From NCBI RefSeq assembly GCF_037975245.1, contig NC_092579.1, forward strand, positions 27,205,666 to 27,269,665: a stretch of DNA of 64,000 nucleotides, in the 5' to 3' direction. Of this stretch, positions 11,366 to 23,627 are shown piece after piece. The DNA comes from Apostichopus japonicus (Eukaryota; Echinodermata; Holothuroidea; Aspidochirotida; Stichopodidae). The position numbers and the translations under genes were made by a program. Position 1 is the stretch's first letter. Each line of letters starts with the position of its first letter. The notes under the pieces are model-generated. The model was not told the DNA's origin. It made no database searches and worked only from the letters and a program-made list of their open reading frames with translations.

Positions 11366-13925
11366 ACAGTATAATAATAATAATAATATAAAGCATTTAT
11401 ATAGCGCCTAACATCACAAAGGCCACTAAGCGCTTTACAATAAAAGGTGAAACAGAAAAATACAAAACTACAAAACTGCAAAATATCAAACAACGAATAA
11501 AAACACTAAAAAAACACATAAAAGATCAGGAGATACAAATAGACATGGTAAAAATGTGGATAAAGGTATAAGAAAGTTAAAGTATGGAAAAAGTTATGAA
11601 ATGTCATTGTTAAAAAGATATGTTATTAAACGGCTCTTAAAAATAGTCACAGATGGAGCGGTTCTGATGTCAACCGGAAGCTTGTTCCAAATGTCTGGGG
11701 CTGCTGCTGCAAAGGCTCGGTGACCGTAGAACGACGTGTTGGTGTTCTTGGGGGGCTCCAGTAGGGCAAGAGATGCAGAACGAAGTAACCGGGGTGGTGT
11801 GTAAGGCAATAAAAGTTCAGAGATGTAAGTAGGTCCCTGATTGTTAAGGGCTTTGTATGTAAGAAGCGGACTTTGAAAACAACCCTGTCTCTAATGGGTA
11901 GCCAATGTAAATCTCGGAGAACTGGTGTAATGTGCTGATGGTCATTGCGCTTTATCTTAGTGACAAGTCTCGCTGCAGCATTCTGAACTAACTGGAGTCT
12001 CCCAAGGTCACGAGCCGGAAGACCATAAAATAAACTATGGCAATAATCCAAACGGGACGTTACAAAAGCGTGTACCAGGCGTTCTGTTGATGAATTATCG
12101 AGGAAGTGACGTATTTTGCCGATTTTGTATAATAAAAATGAAGCGTTTCGAGCAACTTCTCTGACATGACCTCTCATCTGTAGAGTGTTGTCAAGCGTGA
12201 CTCCGAGGTCTTTCACAGCTGCAGACGGAGGAATTTCGGCTCCGCATATAGATATATTTGGAAAAGAGGGAGATCTCTTGAACCTAGACGTAAGATGAAG
12301 AACTTCGGTTTTGGATTCGTTCAACGTAAGCTTGTTTTTCACACTCCATGTTTTAATGTCAGCGATACATATCTCCAGTCTATGAATGGCATTGCCGCGA
12401 TCCATCGGGTCCAACACGAGGTACAATTGTGTGTCATCGGCGTAGATCATATGTTCGATACCATGGGACTTTATTATATCGGCGATAGGTGCTGTATACA
12501 TGGTAAAAATGGAGGGACCGGCTACTGATCCTTGTGGTACACCTTCATTAATTGAATATTCATCGGACTGAACACCATTGATGTTAATTGTCTGAACTCG
12601 GTCGCTGAGGTACGAAGAGAACCAATCAAGAGCTGTCCCACCAATGCCGTAGCGATCATGTAAGCGATGAAGTAAAATGTCATGGTCGATCGTATCAAAA
12701 GCCGCTGAAAAATCCAATAGTATTAAAGCCGTGTCCTGGTGGTGGTCGACTGCTTGGAGGAGGTCATTGTAGACGCGGAGTAAAGCCGTTTCAGTACTAT
12801 GGAATTTACGGTAAGCAGACTGCTTCTCGGCCATCAGGTTATTACGTTGAAGGTATTCATTAATTTGAGAGAAACCGACTCGTTCGATGGTCTTGAATAA
12901 AAACTTCAAGTTCGATATTGGTGTGTAATTATTGAGATCATTCTTACAGAGGTTGGCCTTCTTAAGCAATGGTGTAACTCTGGAGGTTTTCAAAGAGGAC
13001 GTTATCTTTCCAGATGTCAAAGATTGGTTTACAATCCGCGTGATGCAAGGGAGTACAGCCTCGATGCATTCCTTCAGAAGATCTGTTGGTAGCGGATCCA
13101 AGGATGATGATTTCATGGACGATTTCATAATGACGTCGCGAATTTGACCAACTGTCGCAGCTGTGAAATTAGTGAAAGAGCACTGACACAGATCCTCAAT
13201 GTAAATAGGTGAGTCATCATCGTGCATCCGACCGTGAAGATCCTTAATCTTATCGTCAAAAAAGCTTGCAAACTTGTTTGCTAGTGTTTTAGCACACGTA
13301 AAGTCTGGTAAAATACGGCTTCTGGTGTTATCAGGATTAGAAATTTTGTCAACAAGGCGGAATAATTGACGGTCATCGCATTCGGCAATACATCTTTGGT
13401 GGTGAGCCCGCTTAGCATCGGTAAGCATTTGACGATAAGTCTTACACTGTTCATGAAAAATTTGTCTGTGCACTTCTAGGCCTGATGCAAGCCACTTCCG
13501 TTCACAACGGCGCTTGACACGTTTCGCTTGACGCAGATCATTTGTTCTCAGGGTGGTAGACTTGGTAGTCCAGGGAGCATGGTGATCGAGCAAGCTGGTA
13601 AGAACATTATCGTATTGGAGTGCCAATGTGTCGAGATCTCTATCAAGATGGTTGGCGAGGGCAGATTTTCCAATGTCATTAATGAAATCAGGGATGGCAA
13701 GATCACGCAGATTCCGAGTAGTTTTTGTCACTCTAATAGCGGCTGGTTGAGATATTCCAATCTGACAACTGATGGCGCTGTGGTCCGAATCCGTATCATA
13801 CAAGATGTTGACGTCAGATATGACATCATCGATTTTGCGGGTGATGAGCAAGTCAAGTGTGTGCCCATTTTTATGTGTACGACCTTTGACATGTTGTTGG
13901 AGGCCAATGAGAGTAACAATTCAGT
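11366..13925 (-). mobile_element. CR1/L2-type non-LTR retrotransposon, 5'-truncated
   Basis: On the minus strand the element runs from about 13925 to about 11366. It enters at the very end of the endonuclease domain (the SDHSAISC motif), then carries the reverse transcriptase and the C-terminal region. Its 3' end has the phrase ATTTATATAGCGCC and a short ATT-repeat tail (about 11368-11391), as is common for CR1/L2-like elements. About 20 codons upstream of the first ATG are still protein-like, then the similarity stops, so the 5' break lies near 13925. I see no target-site duplication. The element lies head to head with UBFD1, its 5' break about 225 bases before the UBFD1 start codon. Confidence 0.88.
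11594..13851 (-). pseudogene. Reverse transcriptase ORF of the CR1/L2-type element (frameshifted near its end)
   Basis: A 734-codon open frame (13851 to 11647) encodes a non-LTR reverse transcriptase. Residues 22-29 are the endonuclease tail SDHSAISC; about 309-315 the YTPISNL motif, where Y-R-P-I/V-S is usual; about 380-390 DFSAAFDTIDH; 437-442 GVPQGS; 470-473 the catalytic YADD; then a C-terminal LHWLPIRDRVVFKV. Just after this (near 11860) one base appears to be missing. The family-typical end (RAFAAAAPDIWNKLP, then FKSRLITYLF) continues in another frame, 11809 to 11594. With the missing endonuclease, this copy cannot be autonomous. It is relatively young, since over 700 codons remain open. 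Confidence 0.85.
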
Positions 13926-14017
13926 GCCTTTGAAAAAATACTGCACAAAATATGAGCATGATTATTCCCTGATGTGTTTATATTCACCTAAATTTTTTAC
14001 TCTCCTTTCATCTCTAC

Positions 14018-14149
14018 AGGATATTTATTTTGAAGGGCTAAAAGCAGCCAGTTATATCAGTCCGAAATATTTTACCTTGAGTGGATTTATTTCTTCATCT
14101 TTTCACATTGTTTCTTGTATTCATTTGCTCGCTTGAACATCTTTAAAAA
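14018..14149 (+). promoter_or_regulatory. UBFD1: Candidate 5' UTR and splice acceptor of the first UBFD1 coding exon
   Basis: A pyrimidine-rich tract followed by CTCTACAG ends at 14019 and looks like a 3' splice site, implying a non-coding first exon further upstream. From 14020 to the ATG at 14150 there is an in-frame TAA (14144-14146), so 14150 is the first usable start in this exon. The start context AAAAAATGG has the favourable A at -3 and G at +4. The transcription start itself is not visible. Confidence 0.4.
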
Positions 14150-17100
14150 ATGGATGGAGAAAAGGAAACATTTAATTCGCCAACAAAGGACACAAGTGTG
14201 GATTTGCCAGATAGCAAAGCGAAACAGGGTGACAGCCCCATGGACATTGACCCACCGCAAGAGAAAAAGCCAGAGACAGTTGATAGGACTGAGAATGGTA
14301 AAGATTCTGGCCTCGAAAGTGGGAGTGGGGATGGCACATCGACAGAAGAGAAAGCTGAGAGTGCATCAGTAGAACAAAGCGAAGAAAAGAAACAAAAGCT
14401 TGACACCTCAGGAAACAGTAGCGAGACAAAAACTGAAACAGCGGAGGATGCAACTCCCAAGGAGAAGGTCACGTTCAAAGTCATGTTCAACAAGCAAAAG
14501 TACGATGTGACCTTTGACCTTGATGGTACAGTCTCCGGATTAAAAGGTCATATTCAAACTGTCACAGGTAAATATGTGTGCATTTTTATTTTGGAAGATA
14601 CTGTACATATGGTCTAGATGCTGTTAAGCTAGTTTTGTGGCTATTTTTTTTTCACAAACAATATTTCTTTGTTTCTTTGTATTCTGGCAGGTAAATTTCT
14701 GTTAAGGTGGCAACAGCAGTTTCAGTGTTGGTCCTTTCAATTTTGAATCATGTTGTGAAAAATATCACAAGATCAGCAATATTACAGTTTTATTATACTG
14801 CATGTTCAGTTTTTGACTGAAGATGAGGTGACTTCAAACTGGCAAATGTTTATCAGTTGTGAAGTCTTAAGCTTGCAAACTGCCCCATCTATCCACACAA
14901 TGACAATCAAGTTGAATGTGGTTTGCTTCTCATCTTGTTCACGTTTGGTCGAATTCCTTACCTTACCTTGAGGCTTTACAAAACTGAATTCATCAGAAGG
15001 TATAAAGTTTAACAGTCTTTTCGTGTGATTTAAAATGCAGGTGATACTGTATGTGTACAGTAATGACATGTATACATAATACTTCTTCACTACCTGAAAA
15101 AATGTGAAATATTGGTAATTATTAAGAGTCAAATTACATATCTCACATATTGTAAAGGCCAGTTTTATTTACTAGTCTCTTTCAAATTACAGCGATTATA
15201 AGAAAGAGAGTGTTTTAGAGAGGAACATAAATTAGTATTGTGTACAGTAGGTAGTCTTAGTCTTGTGTTTACAAGTAATGACCTCAACCATTCATATGTA
15301 CTGTGTACACTGAAGCAACACAAGAAAGACAAAGTATATATTATAGTAAGCCAAATGATGTCCATGAAAAATTTTAATACTTAAAACTCCATCACAGGAA
15401 GTTAGACAGTAGTCTATGGAGGGAAACCTTGCCCTTCTGCTTGGAAAACCCTTTGGAAATTTGGCATTGTAAATTGCACCTGTCACACAAATGCTCAAGC
15501 AAAGAAATGTTAGTTTGCTCCGTCAGTTGCACAATAGTTGAAATAGGGTCATACCTGAAGCTTAGGAGAGACCTCACACAGACATGGTACAGAACAATGC
15601 TGAAGAAAAGGTAATTAAGTGAAAAACCAACAAGCCTGGTAGAAAGTACACTAAATTACCAATAGATGCCAAGGATGCAAAATTGCTCTTATTGAATGGA
15701 ATATGATGAGCTGGATTTGAAATGAAGCTTTTACATAAATGTATGGAAGTACTGCACAGGTACTCTTTAAAAAAAGTATAATTATAAAACAAAATTGTTT
15801 AAAATTTTGTTTGTTTCTTGCATGTCAGGTTTAAGTATTCTACTCCTGGAGTGGCTATTTATTTTAGTAACTTGTAGCTTCTTTGTTTCAAATTTTTGGA
15901 GAATCATTTGCCCCCCAAAATTGTTTTCTTTGATTGATATGTAAGCTAACAACTATGTTGCCTATTGCTTTTGTATGCCAGGTGTTCCGTCTGCCATGCA
16001 AAAACTTATGTTCAAAGGGTTGTTGAAAGACGACAAAACGTTGAGAGAGCTGAAAGTTACGAAAGGTGCCAAGTTTATGCTGGTCGGGTCAAAGTTGGAT
16101 GACGTACTCGAGGTCAACAAGCCGGTGGACAAAAAAGCACTCGCAGAAGAAGAAAAGAAAGGTTGGATCAAACTGACAATTACCCCCCTCCCAATCCACC
16201 CACCTCCCAATCCATCCCTCCCTTTCTCTCTTTACTGTTCTTTGTAGTGTAGTCCTGTTAACAGTAGCATAAAAATCATGAGCAAAATATTCTGTCATTG
16301 ATTCAAATTTAAAAATTGGCAAGTTTGGCAGTAAATGTTGGCTGCAGTTTAACCATCACCTCGCACCATATATGAGGACTCCATCTCCCTCGCATACCCT
16401 AACTTAACAGAATACATGATTTTACGTTGTGAAACATATGGAGACGGGAAGGGGGGAGGGGGAATTTATAGGCTTTGACTTTTAAAATCTGTGACAAACC
16501 TATCGCGTATCACTCGTAGGAACCTAGAAGTAATATTTGACAATCTAAATATTGTTGAACATGTTATTATCATCTGTAAATTAGCTTCTTTTAGCTCTTC
16601 ACAAAATTGGTAAAATCCATAACAAATTAGACCAACAAGCAACTGAAATGCTGGTGGATTCATTTTGGTCCTTCGGCTTGCACATTTGTAATAGCTTACA
16701 AATGGCCTCCCCAAAATCGTCACCTTATGAAATTATGACGCATTCAGAACTCTGCAGCCAAGATTAGTTTCACGGGCCAGATCTAAACTGTTGTTATTCT
16801 AATCCTTCTCAACTTGAACCTCCTTCCTGTTGAATCACACAACAATTTCAAAATTTCTTCACCTTTGTTACGAAGTCAGATACAGGTTTTAGTTATCTTT
16901 AGGTTTTGTTGTCGGAGTGGGAAATGAATCGGCAGACGAGAAAGTAGACGAAAGGGCAGTTAAATGTAAAATGAAATATAATAGAACTGTCCTTGTAATT
17001 GCATGAAATTATACAAAAAAAACACAACGTACCAGTAACTTACAAACTTAGAACTTAAGTAACGTGCGCAGAGGTTCCTCGTTTTGGTAGTGTCCGGTGG

Positions 17101-20100
17101 TGTAGGGGTTGGTCCGGCCGTTGGGTACGAGACTGGTTAGTACATTTTCCACAGTATGCTGGAGTATTCCACAGTATGCTGGTGTATTCCACAGTATTTA
17201 TAAAAGTTCAGGTAAGCAGGTAATTAATTCTGATTGATTACGATAGAGACTTCGGTGCTGGGCAGAGTTACAGGAAACGGAAACGGGTTTTATAAGATAA
17301 AATATGCTGCGTCACAAGAAAGAGCACTAGAGGCATGTGGAACTGTTTGTTATATACAGTAGGGAGTTCAGCCGACCGTAACCGCACCTTGTTATTCAGC
17401 ATGGCATGGCTTGACAAATAAAGGAATCCGGTCACATGCTTGGAATGGTAAACATGGTATACAGACACAAACATATTGACTTTGCATAACACCTTACTTT
17501 CAAATACATCCATTGCCTTGCCCCAACATACTTATAATGTCTTGTTCACAGGTATATATACCCCAGTTCATCACCTGTGCTTTAGTACTAACATTTGAGT
17601 TGCTATTCCTACTGTAACCATGAAGTCTAATATGATCATCAAACTTCTGCCTCTTTGTGGAATATTCTACCTCATCCAAAGAAGTTGAATCTGTGTCTAA
17701 ATTTAAAGCTTTACTTAAGACTCATCTATTCTCAGTGTTATAAGTTTTTGGTCTTTAGAGCAGCAAGACTTTAAATGTGTGTTGCGCTATGTAAGACTTA
17801 GAGTATTATTATGATGATTATTACTCATGCTTAGCTTGTACTTAATCAAATTATAAACACTCCTCTAGAAACTGAGCAGAAAGTTCCCTTGAAATGAAGA
17901 TGAATAGTAAAAGATAACGCTTCACTTCAGTTTTGAGCAGTTTTTAAAGTACAGATGGCTTTTACATTAATTAGTAAAAATATACATGAAATTGCCAGAG
18001 AATATTACCCTAAAAGCTTTGTAGGTAGATCTTGTGTCCCTTTCATGTTCCGCTTCTTTATGATCATAATTTTTGTATTTGCTTTTATTTTCTCAGGTGC
18101 TACAAAGGAACCTTTCTGTAAGATGAAGCTGCACAAAAAGATATTAGACAAAGGAGTACCAGATGACGCCATGCCTGGTATTAAAGGCGTTCATGTGAGT
18201 AGTTGGAAATGGAAGTACAATAATGGCTGCTAGCCTGGTATTAAAGTCTTACATGTGAGTAGTTGGACATGCAGTACAGTAATGGCTGCATGCTTGGTAG
18301 TAAAGACTTACAAGTGAGTAGTTAGAAATGCAGTACAGTAATGGCTGCATGCCCGGTATTAAAGACGTACAGGTGAAAAGTTGGACATGCAGTACAGTAA
18401 TGGCTGTATGCCTGGTATTAAAGTCTTACATGTGAGTAGTTGGACATGCAGTACAGTAATGGCTGCTAGCCTGGTATTAAAGTCTTACATAGTTGGACAT
18501 GCAGTACAGTAATGGCTGTATGCCTGGTAGTAAAGACATACAAGTGAGTAGTTAGAAATGCAGTACTTACATGTGAGTAGTTAGACATGCAGTACAGTAA
18601 TGGCTGCATGCCTGGTATTAAAGAAGAACAAGTGATTAGTTGGACTTGCATTACAGTAATAGCTGCATGCCTGGTAGTAAAGACATACAAGTGAGTAGTT
18701 AGAAATGCAGTACAGTAATGGCTGCTAGCCTGGTATTAAAGTCTTACATGTGAGTAGTTGGACATGCAGTACAGTAATGGCTGCTATAATATCTCTGTCG
18801 CAGATGTTGAAATATCTTTCCTGCAGCTGTCTTGTGCTGGCAGCATAATCCCTTACAATGTAAATATATACGCATGAGTACAGAGAAATGGAAATAAATC
18901 ACATTTGTCCAGGTTTCATCTTCAAAGTTTGTACAAATGTACCACTGATTGATAGCTTCAATGAGAAGAAATTATTGCACAGTCAACTGTCATGTCATGT
19001 ACAAGACTGTGACAATACTTTGCTAGGAAATCTAGGGAGATGATATTTAAGTTGACCCTCTCCCTGCCCCCCCCCATTCCCACGCACCCTTGTTAAGATC
19101 AAGGGGTAATTACCTTCAGAATGAAAATTCAAAGAGGAGGGGTGGCATTTTGAGGGTCACTCAGAGTTTTGATGGTTTCATGGATGAAGGTCAAATATCT
19201 CAGTTTAGAACACCTCATGCAGAAGGAAGAAGTTTGTTCATGGCTAAGAACATGAAGGTCACTGGAAGTCTCATTATTTATTACTGTGTGAAAAAATGTG
19301 TTTTCAATGTGAATTGCAGGCTATGAAATTATTGAATGATCTGATATGGATTGAGTTTGCATTTGCAGTAGTAAATAATCACAGCTTACAATCAAAATTA
19401 AAATTAATAAGGGTCTTTCTATAAATTTTGGGACCTTCCGGGTACAGTACATAAAATCAAGGGAAATTGAGGGGCACTCTTTTAAACCCGCGATGGCACA
19501 TTAAATCGGGGACCTCTGGACGCCTTAGTTGACGGACACATGGAATTGTGCAGCGCTTTCGTAATACAACTGGGGCTCAACAATCATAAATGGTGTTTCT
19601 AATCTGAGAGTTTGCTTCGCTCACTTAATTCTATGATGTTATGTAAATTTCTGTTTAAAGTGAAAAAGAAGCAGTTGTTATTGTAGTGCCCTGTTTGTCA
19701 TGACAGATTATTGTGCACTTTTAAGTACAACACTCATGTAAATTAGCAACACAAAAAAATTCTCGTCTTTGTTCTGGTTTTGATGAGGTTTTTCAACTTA
19801 AGGCATTAATATTACTTAAAAAGGATTCTTTTTTGTGTTATATATCAACTAATTTGTGGTCTCTTAATCTTAAAGTATGATGAGCTCATAAAATGTATGG
19901 AAAGATGCTTATTTGAATTTCATGGTTTGTATGAAATTTTCTCGACTGCTGCAAAAGGTCATATCATAATTAATTATTTTATTCCTGATACAGGAAAGGC
20001 TGCCATCAGTACCTGTGTCTGGGATGGTGAACAAGGCAAACAGTAAAGTTAGGCTAACATTCAAGCTGGAACTTGATCAGATCTGGATTGGCACTAAAGG

Positions 20101-22802
20101 TAAGAATCGTACAAAAATTGTCCATTTGTTTGTGTCTGTGTGCGTGTCAGTGTGTGAGGTTTAAATCAAAATTGCACTTCTTAATATCAGTGTGACATAT
20201 AATTCACTATTTCAGTTTGACAATTCGTACATATTTGCTTCCAATAGGGAACACAAGGAAATGTATATTAAATAAGTTTATTGTTTATTTTGTATTTACT
20301 TTGTATTTTGTTCATATTTAGTTTGTATTTGTATAAATTTGAAGCATGTTTCACTGAGCATAGCATTCATACTGTCATTTTAACTGATTAGTTGAATGTT
20401 TAAAACTGCAAAAGTCCCAAGTTTTCTGACTGATTTAGTTAGGGGCTGAACCGTTATGGAAGGGCCAGAGGTGAATGAAGGATTTTATAAAGATGGGGGT
20501 GTGACCCTGGGGGCATTGAAGGTGACTCTCATGTCAAGGGATGAAATAACTGGGTTCGCATAGCAATTTGCTACCCAAGAATTGCCAGTTGCTAATCAAT
20601 ATTACTTTTGATTAGCAAAAGATGCAGTACCTGCTAATGCTAATTGCTATTTCCAAGAATTGTCGAGCAATTATTGCTAATCAATTCTCTAAAACTATTT
20701 CGTCCCTTGCATGTAGGGAGGTCTGGGGACTGTCAGAAAGGTAGACACCAACTGGTGCATACTGAGGCACACATTAGCTATAAATTAGGTCTTAAAGCTT
20801 TAAACAAAGGATTGTCCTTATATTATAGCCTAATAAAAACACTTTTTTATGTGAGGTTGAAAAGGGGGTGCACACCCATAATAGTGGTCTTATTCTTCCC
20901 CCAACTGACAATGGAAGGCCACACCCCCAGCCACCCACCCACCCATCTTTGCACATCCCTAACGACAAATGACTTGAGTGTAGCTTCGTACCATCCTTGA
21001 TACAGAGTTATGAAATCTGTAGTAACTTATAATTCCAGAGAGGACGGAAAAACTACCCATGAACTCAGTCAAGGCAGTTGTGAGTGAGCCCATAGAAGGA
21101 CATGAAGAGTACCACATAATGGTGAGTTTGACAATACTATCTGTGTGGTGAGTAGGATTGGAGAGAACCATACAGAGGAGGTGGGACAAAGTATGGAGTT
21201 GGATGGTGTTGGTAGGATGAAATCTTGCAGAAGGGCAATATTAGTCAAGTATTGGTAGGAGTGGTGGCATAGAAGTGTTTTAGTATAGAGGGTGTTCTAA
21301 TAAAGTGTTGGTAGGAGGGCTGGTGGGGTTGATGTGCTTGTACCTAAGTTATGGAGTAGTTATAATCAATTGATGATGGTAGGATGGGGTGTAGGTGGAG
21401 TTCTTGTGCCTTAGTTATGTTAGTTTTAATCAAGTGTTGGTCAATAGGGGTGGTGCGGTTGATATGTTTGTACTTCAGTTATTTAATGACTCGATTAAAA
21501 CTACTCCATAACTTAGGCAAAAGCACTCTAACCCCACCCCTCCTACCATGATCACTTGATTAAAAGTCATCCATAACTTAGTCACAAGCACTCCAACCCC
21601 ACTCCTCCTAACAACATCACTTGATTAAAAGTTATCCATAACTTAGTCACAAGCACTCCAACCCCACTCCTCCTACCAACATCACTTGATTGAAACTAAA
21701 CCATAACTTAGGCACAAGCACTCCAACCCCACCCCTCCTACCAACATCACTTGATTGAAACTAATCCATAACTTAGGCACAAGCACTCCAACCCCACTCC
21801 TCCTAACAACATCACTTGATTAAAAGTTATCCATAACTTAGTCACAAGCACTCCAACCCCACTCCTCCTACCAACATCACTTGATTGAAACTAATCCATA
21901 ATTTAGGCACAAGCACTCCAACCCCACTCCTCCTAACAACATCACTTGATTAAAAGTTATCCATAACTTAGTCACAAGCACTCCAACCCCACTCCTCCTA
22001 ACAACATCACTTGATTAAAAGTTATCCATAACTTAGTCACAAGCACTCCAACCCCACTCCTCCTACCAATATCACTTGATTGAAATTAATCCATAACTTA
22101 AATTCAAGTATATCAACCCCACCACCCCTCCTACCAACACTTGATTAAAACTAATCCATGACTTAGGCAAAAGCACTCCATTCTCAACCCCTCCTACCAT
22201 CATCACGTAATTAAAACTACTCCATAATTTTAGTTGGAATGATCAAGTTAAAAATTGTTGGTTTGGAATGTTATGTTAGGGCAGTTGGTCGAAGAGAGTT
22301 GGTCTGAAGTTTGTTTGACAGATAGTTGGTAGGTGGTTGTTTTAGTGAGATGGCGTTGCTCATAGATAGTAGATAGGTTGGGGGTTCTTGGTAGAAACAC
22401 AATGAAGATGCAGATGTACTGGGAGACCATTGTTGTCAGGCTTTTTGGTAGAAGAGTATGCTCTCAGTATTTTGGGTAAATTAAAACAAAGGAGACAGGG
22501 TTTGGACATAGTAATTTGCAGTTATACCAATAAAGGCGTGTGCTGCAGAAGGACTTTTTGGCTTGCAGTTATCCCGATGGGTCACCAAGACCTCTGACAA
22601 ATGATAGAAATTTTCCCCATGCATCATCCATCATTCTTGATTGAAGTGATAGTTATTTTTTTACATCATGTGGGAATTTTCTGTTTCACAGGCCATTCAA
22701 CTCGGGCCCACAGAGGCTTCACGGTACTGGATTTACTGGGTCCCTGCGCAATACGTGAATGCAATCAAAGATACCATTCTAGGCAAGTGGCTCTACTTTT
22801 GA
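14150..22802 (+). CDS. UBFD1: Ubiquitin family domain-containing protein 1, six coding exons, complete
   Basis: Exons: 14150-14567, 15982-16161, 18097-18194, 19994-20099, 21039-21121, 22692-22802. Splice phases agree throughout, giving 331 codons and a TGA at 22800-22802. Residues 1-104 are a polar, acidic, probably disordered head. About 107-180 is a ubiquitin-like fold (KVTFKVMFNKQKYDV through RELKVTKGAKFMLVG). The rest is the family-specific C-terminal domain with KLHKKILDKG, VRLTFKLELDQIWIGTKERT, VVSEPIEGH and a tryptophan-rich end (YWIYWVPAQYV, GKWLYF). Length and order match vertebrate UBFD1, a polyubiquitin-associated protein whose molecular role is poorly defined. The donor of exon 2 (AAAG|GTTGGA) is weak; reading through it gives an early stop near 16245. 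Introns 3 and 5 carry satellites. Identification is firm; function rests on the family. Confidence 0.93.
17635..17826 (+). mobile_element. 3' fragment of a CR1/L2-type LINE in UBFD1 intron 2
   Basis: The plus strand reads the typical C-terminal end of these reverse transcriptases: a LWNILP-like phrase in one frame, then VESVSKFKALLKTHLFSVL and a stop in the next. A GCGCTATGTAAG phrase and an ATT/ATG-repeat tail follow near 17805-17825. Only the last 60 or so codons and the 3' tail are present, so it is a short, dead 5'-truncated copy. Confidence 0.65.
18167..18784 (+). repeat. 59-bp tandem repeat derived from the end of UBFD1 exon 3 and its splice donor
   Basis: About ten to eleven units of roughly 59 bp follow each other from within exon 3 into intron 3. 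Unit 1 contains the last 28 coding bases (GCCTGGTATTAAAG...) and the true donor CAT|GTGAGT at 18195. Later units keep CCTGGTATTAAAG, the GTGAGTAGTTGGACATGC stretch and CAGTACAGTAATGGCTG with a few changes. One unit has lost GTGAGT, and one is cut short near 18565. Most units therefore present a decoy 5' splice site with the same surroundings as the real one. Confidence 0.9.
21245..22232. repeat. 65-bp satellite in UBFD1 intron 5, with an orientation switch near 21483
   Basis: From 21484 to about 22232 there are about eleven units of 65 bp, with the phrases CACTTGATTAAAAGTTAT, CCATAACTTAGTCACAAGC and CTCCAACCCCACTCCTCC. From about 21245 to 21483 the same unit occurs as diverged copies in reverse complement (GGAGGAGTGGGGTTG-like and TAACTTAAGTTATGG-like phrases, for example 21300-21440). 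The two blocks form an imperfect inverted repeat just downstream of exon 5 that could fold into a long hairpin in the transcript. Confidence 0.85.
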
Positions 22803-23621
22803 CCCTCGGTTTGGAGGTTAGAAAACGTCGTTTGGCTCTCTGGCAGATGTGATTTCGATGACGAACAACTATCCATTTTGAACCCCTTTGACAATTTTTC
22901 TACCTATGGACACAACGGTTAAGTTTTGTCGGGGTGTCAATAAGAACAAGCCTTGTTTACTGTGGCACTTCCAAGTCCACGAAATGGAATTTTGTAGTTT
23001 GGAATTCTGTGTTAAAGCTGGCCTTTATAAATTTAAAGATTTTGAAGTGGCTTTCCCACCCCCACCCCCCCCCCCCCATAAAATTTCAGCCACTGTAAAA
23101 TTAATGGTAGAAACAAAAGGATTGGTCTTGGAGGGAGGTTTTTGGTGTCAGTGTCAAGATTGCTACATGTGGACTTCCCAACTTTTCCCAACAAGAGATT
23201 TCCAACTTAATTTATTGGTATCTATAAAAATCTTGTCTTTTTACCGTGAGATGTGAAAATGTGACCCTTCCGAAAACATTCTGCCAAGGGATGAATTCAG
23301 AAGGATGGATTGAGGAGGAGCAAAAATTGTGGTGCGTCTGCCTTGTTTAGTATGGCGAACCAATTGCGAAGGAAAGAAGACAGAAAGAGAGAGAGAGGAG
23401 AGAGACGGTTGAAAGGCCTCGTCTAAAAATGCTGTTTCTGAAAACTGAAGTTCAGAAGTGTACTTTTGAAAGTCACAATAAGTTACAGGTGGTAAGTTTG
23501 AGCAGCAGTGGACTGATCTATTATTGGACAGCCTTGCTTCTTGGTCCAGTGTTTACATGAACTTTTGAAAGAAAATGCAATGCATATTGAATAGAGCTTG
23601 TGTCTTTGCAGGAATGGCTGA

Positions 23622-23627
23622 AATAAA
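23622..23627 (+). terminator. UBFD1: Candidate poly(A) signal of UBFD1
   Basis: AATAAA at 23622-23627 lies about 820 bases after the UBFD1 stop codon. Another AATAAA follows near 24031. Which one is used cannot be told from sequence. The stretch 22803-24366 otherwise holds no gene. Confidence 0.35.

Noticed and set aside
13528-14136. 202-codon plus-strand ORF before UBFD1
   Set aside because: Most of it is antisense to the LINE reverse transcriptase and the rest is UBFD1 5' flank; the sequence resembles no protein.
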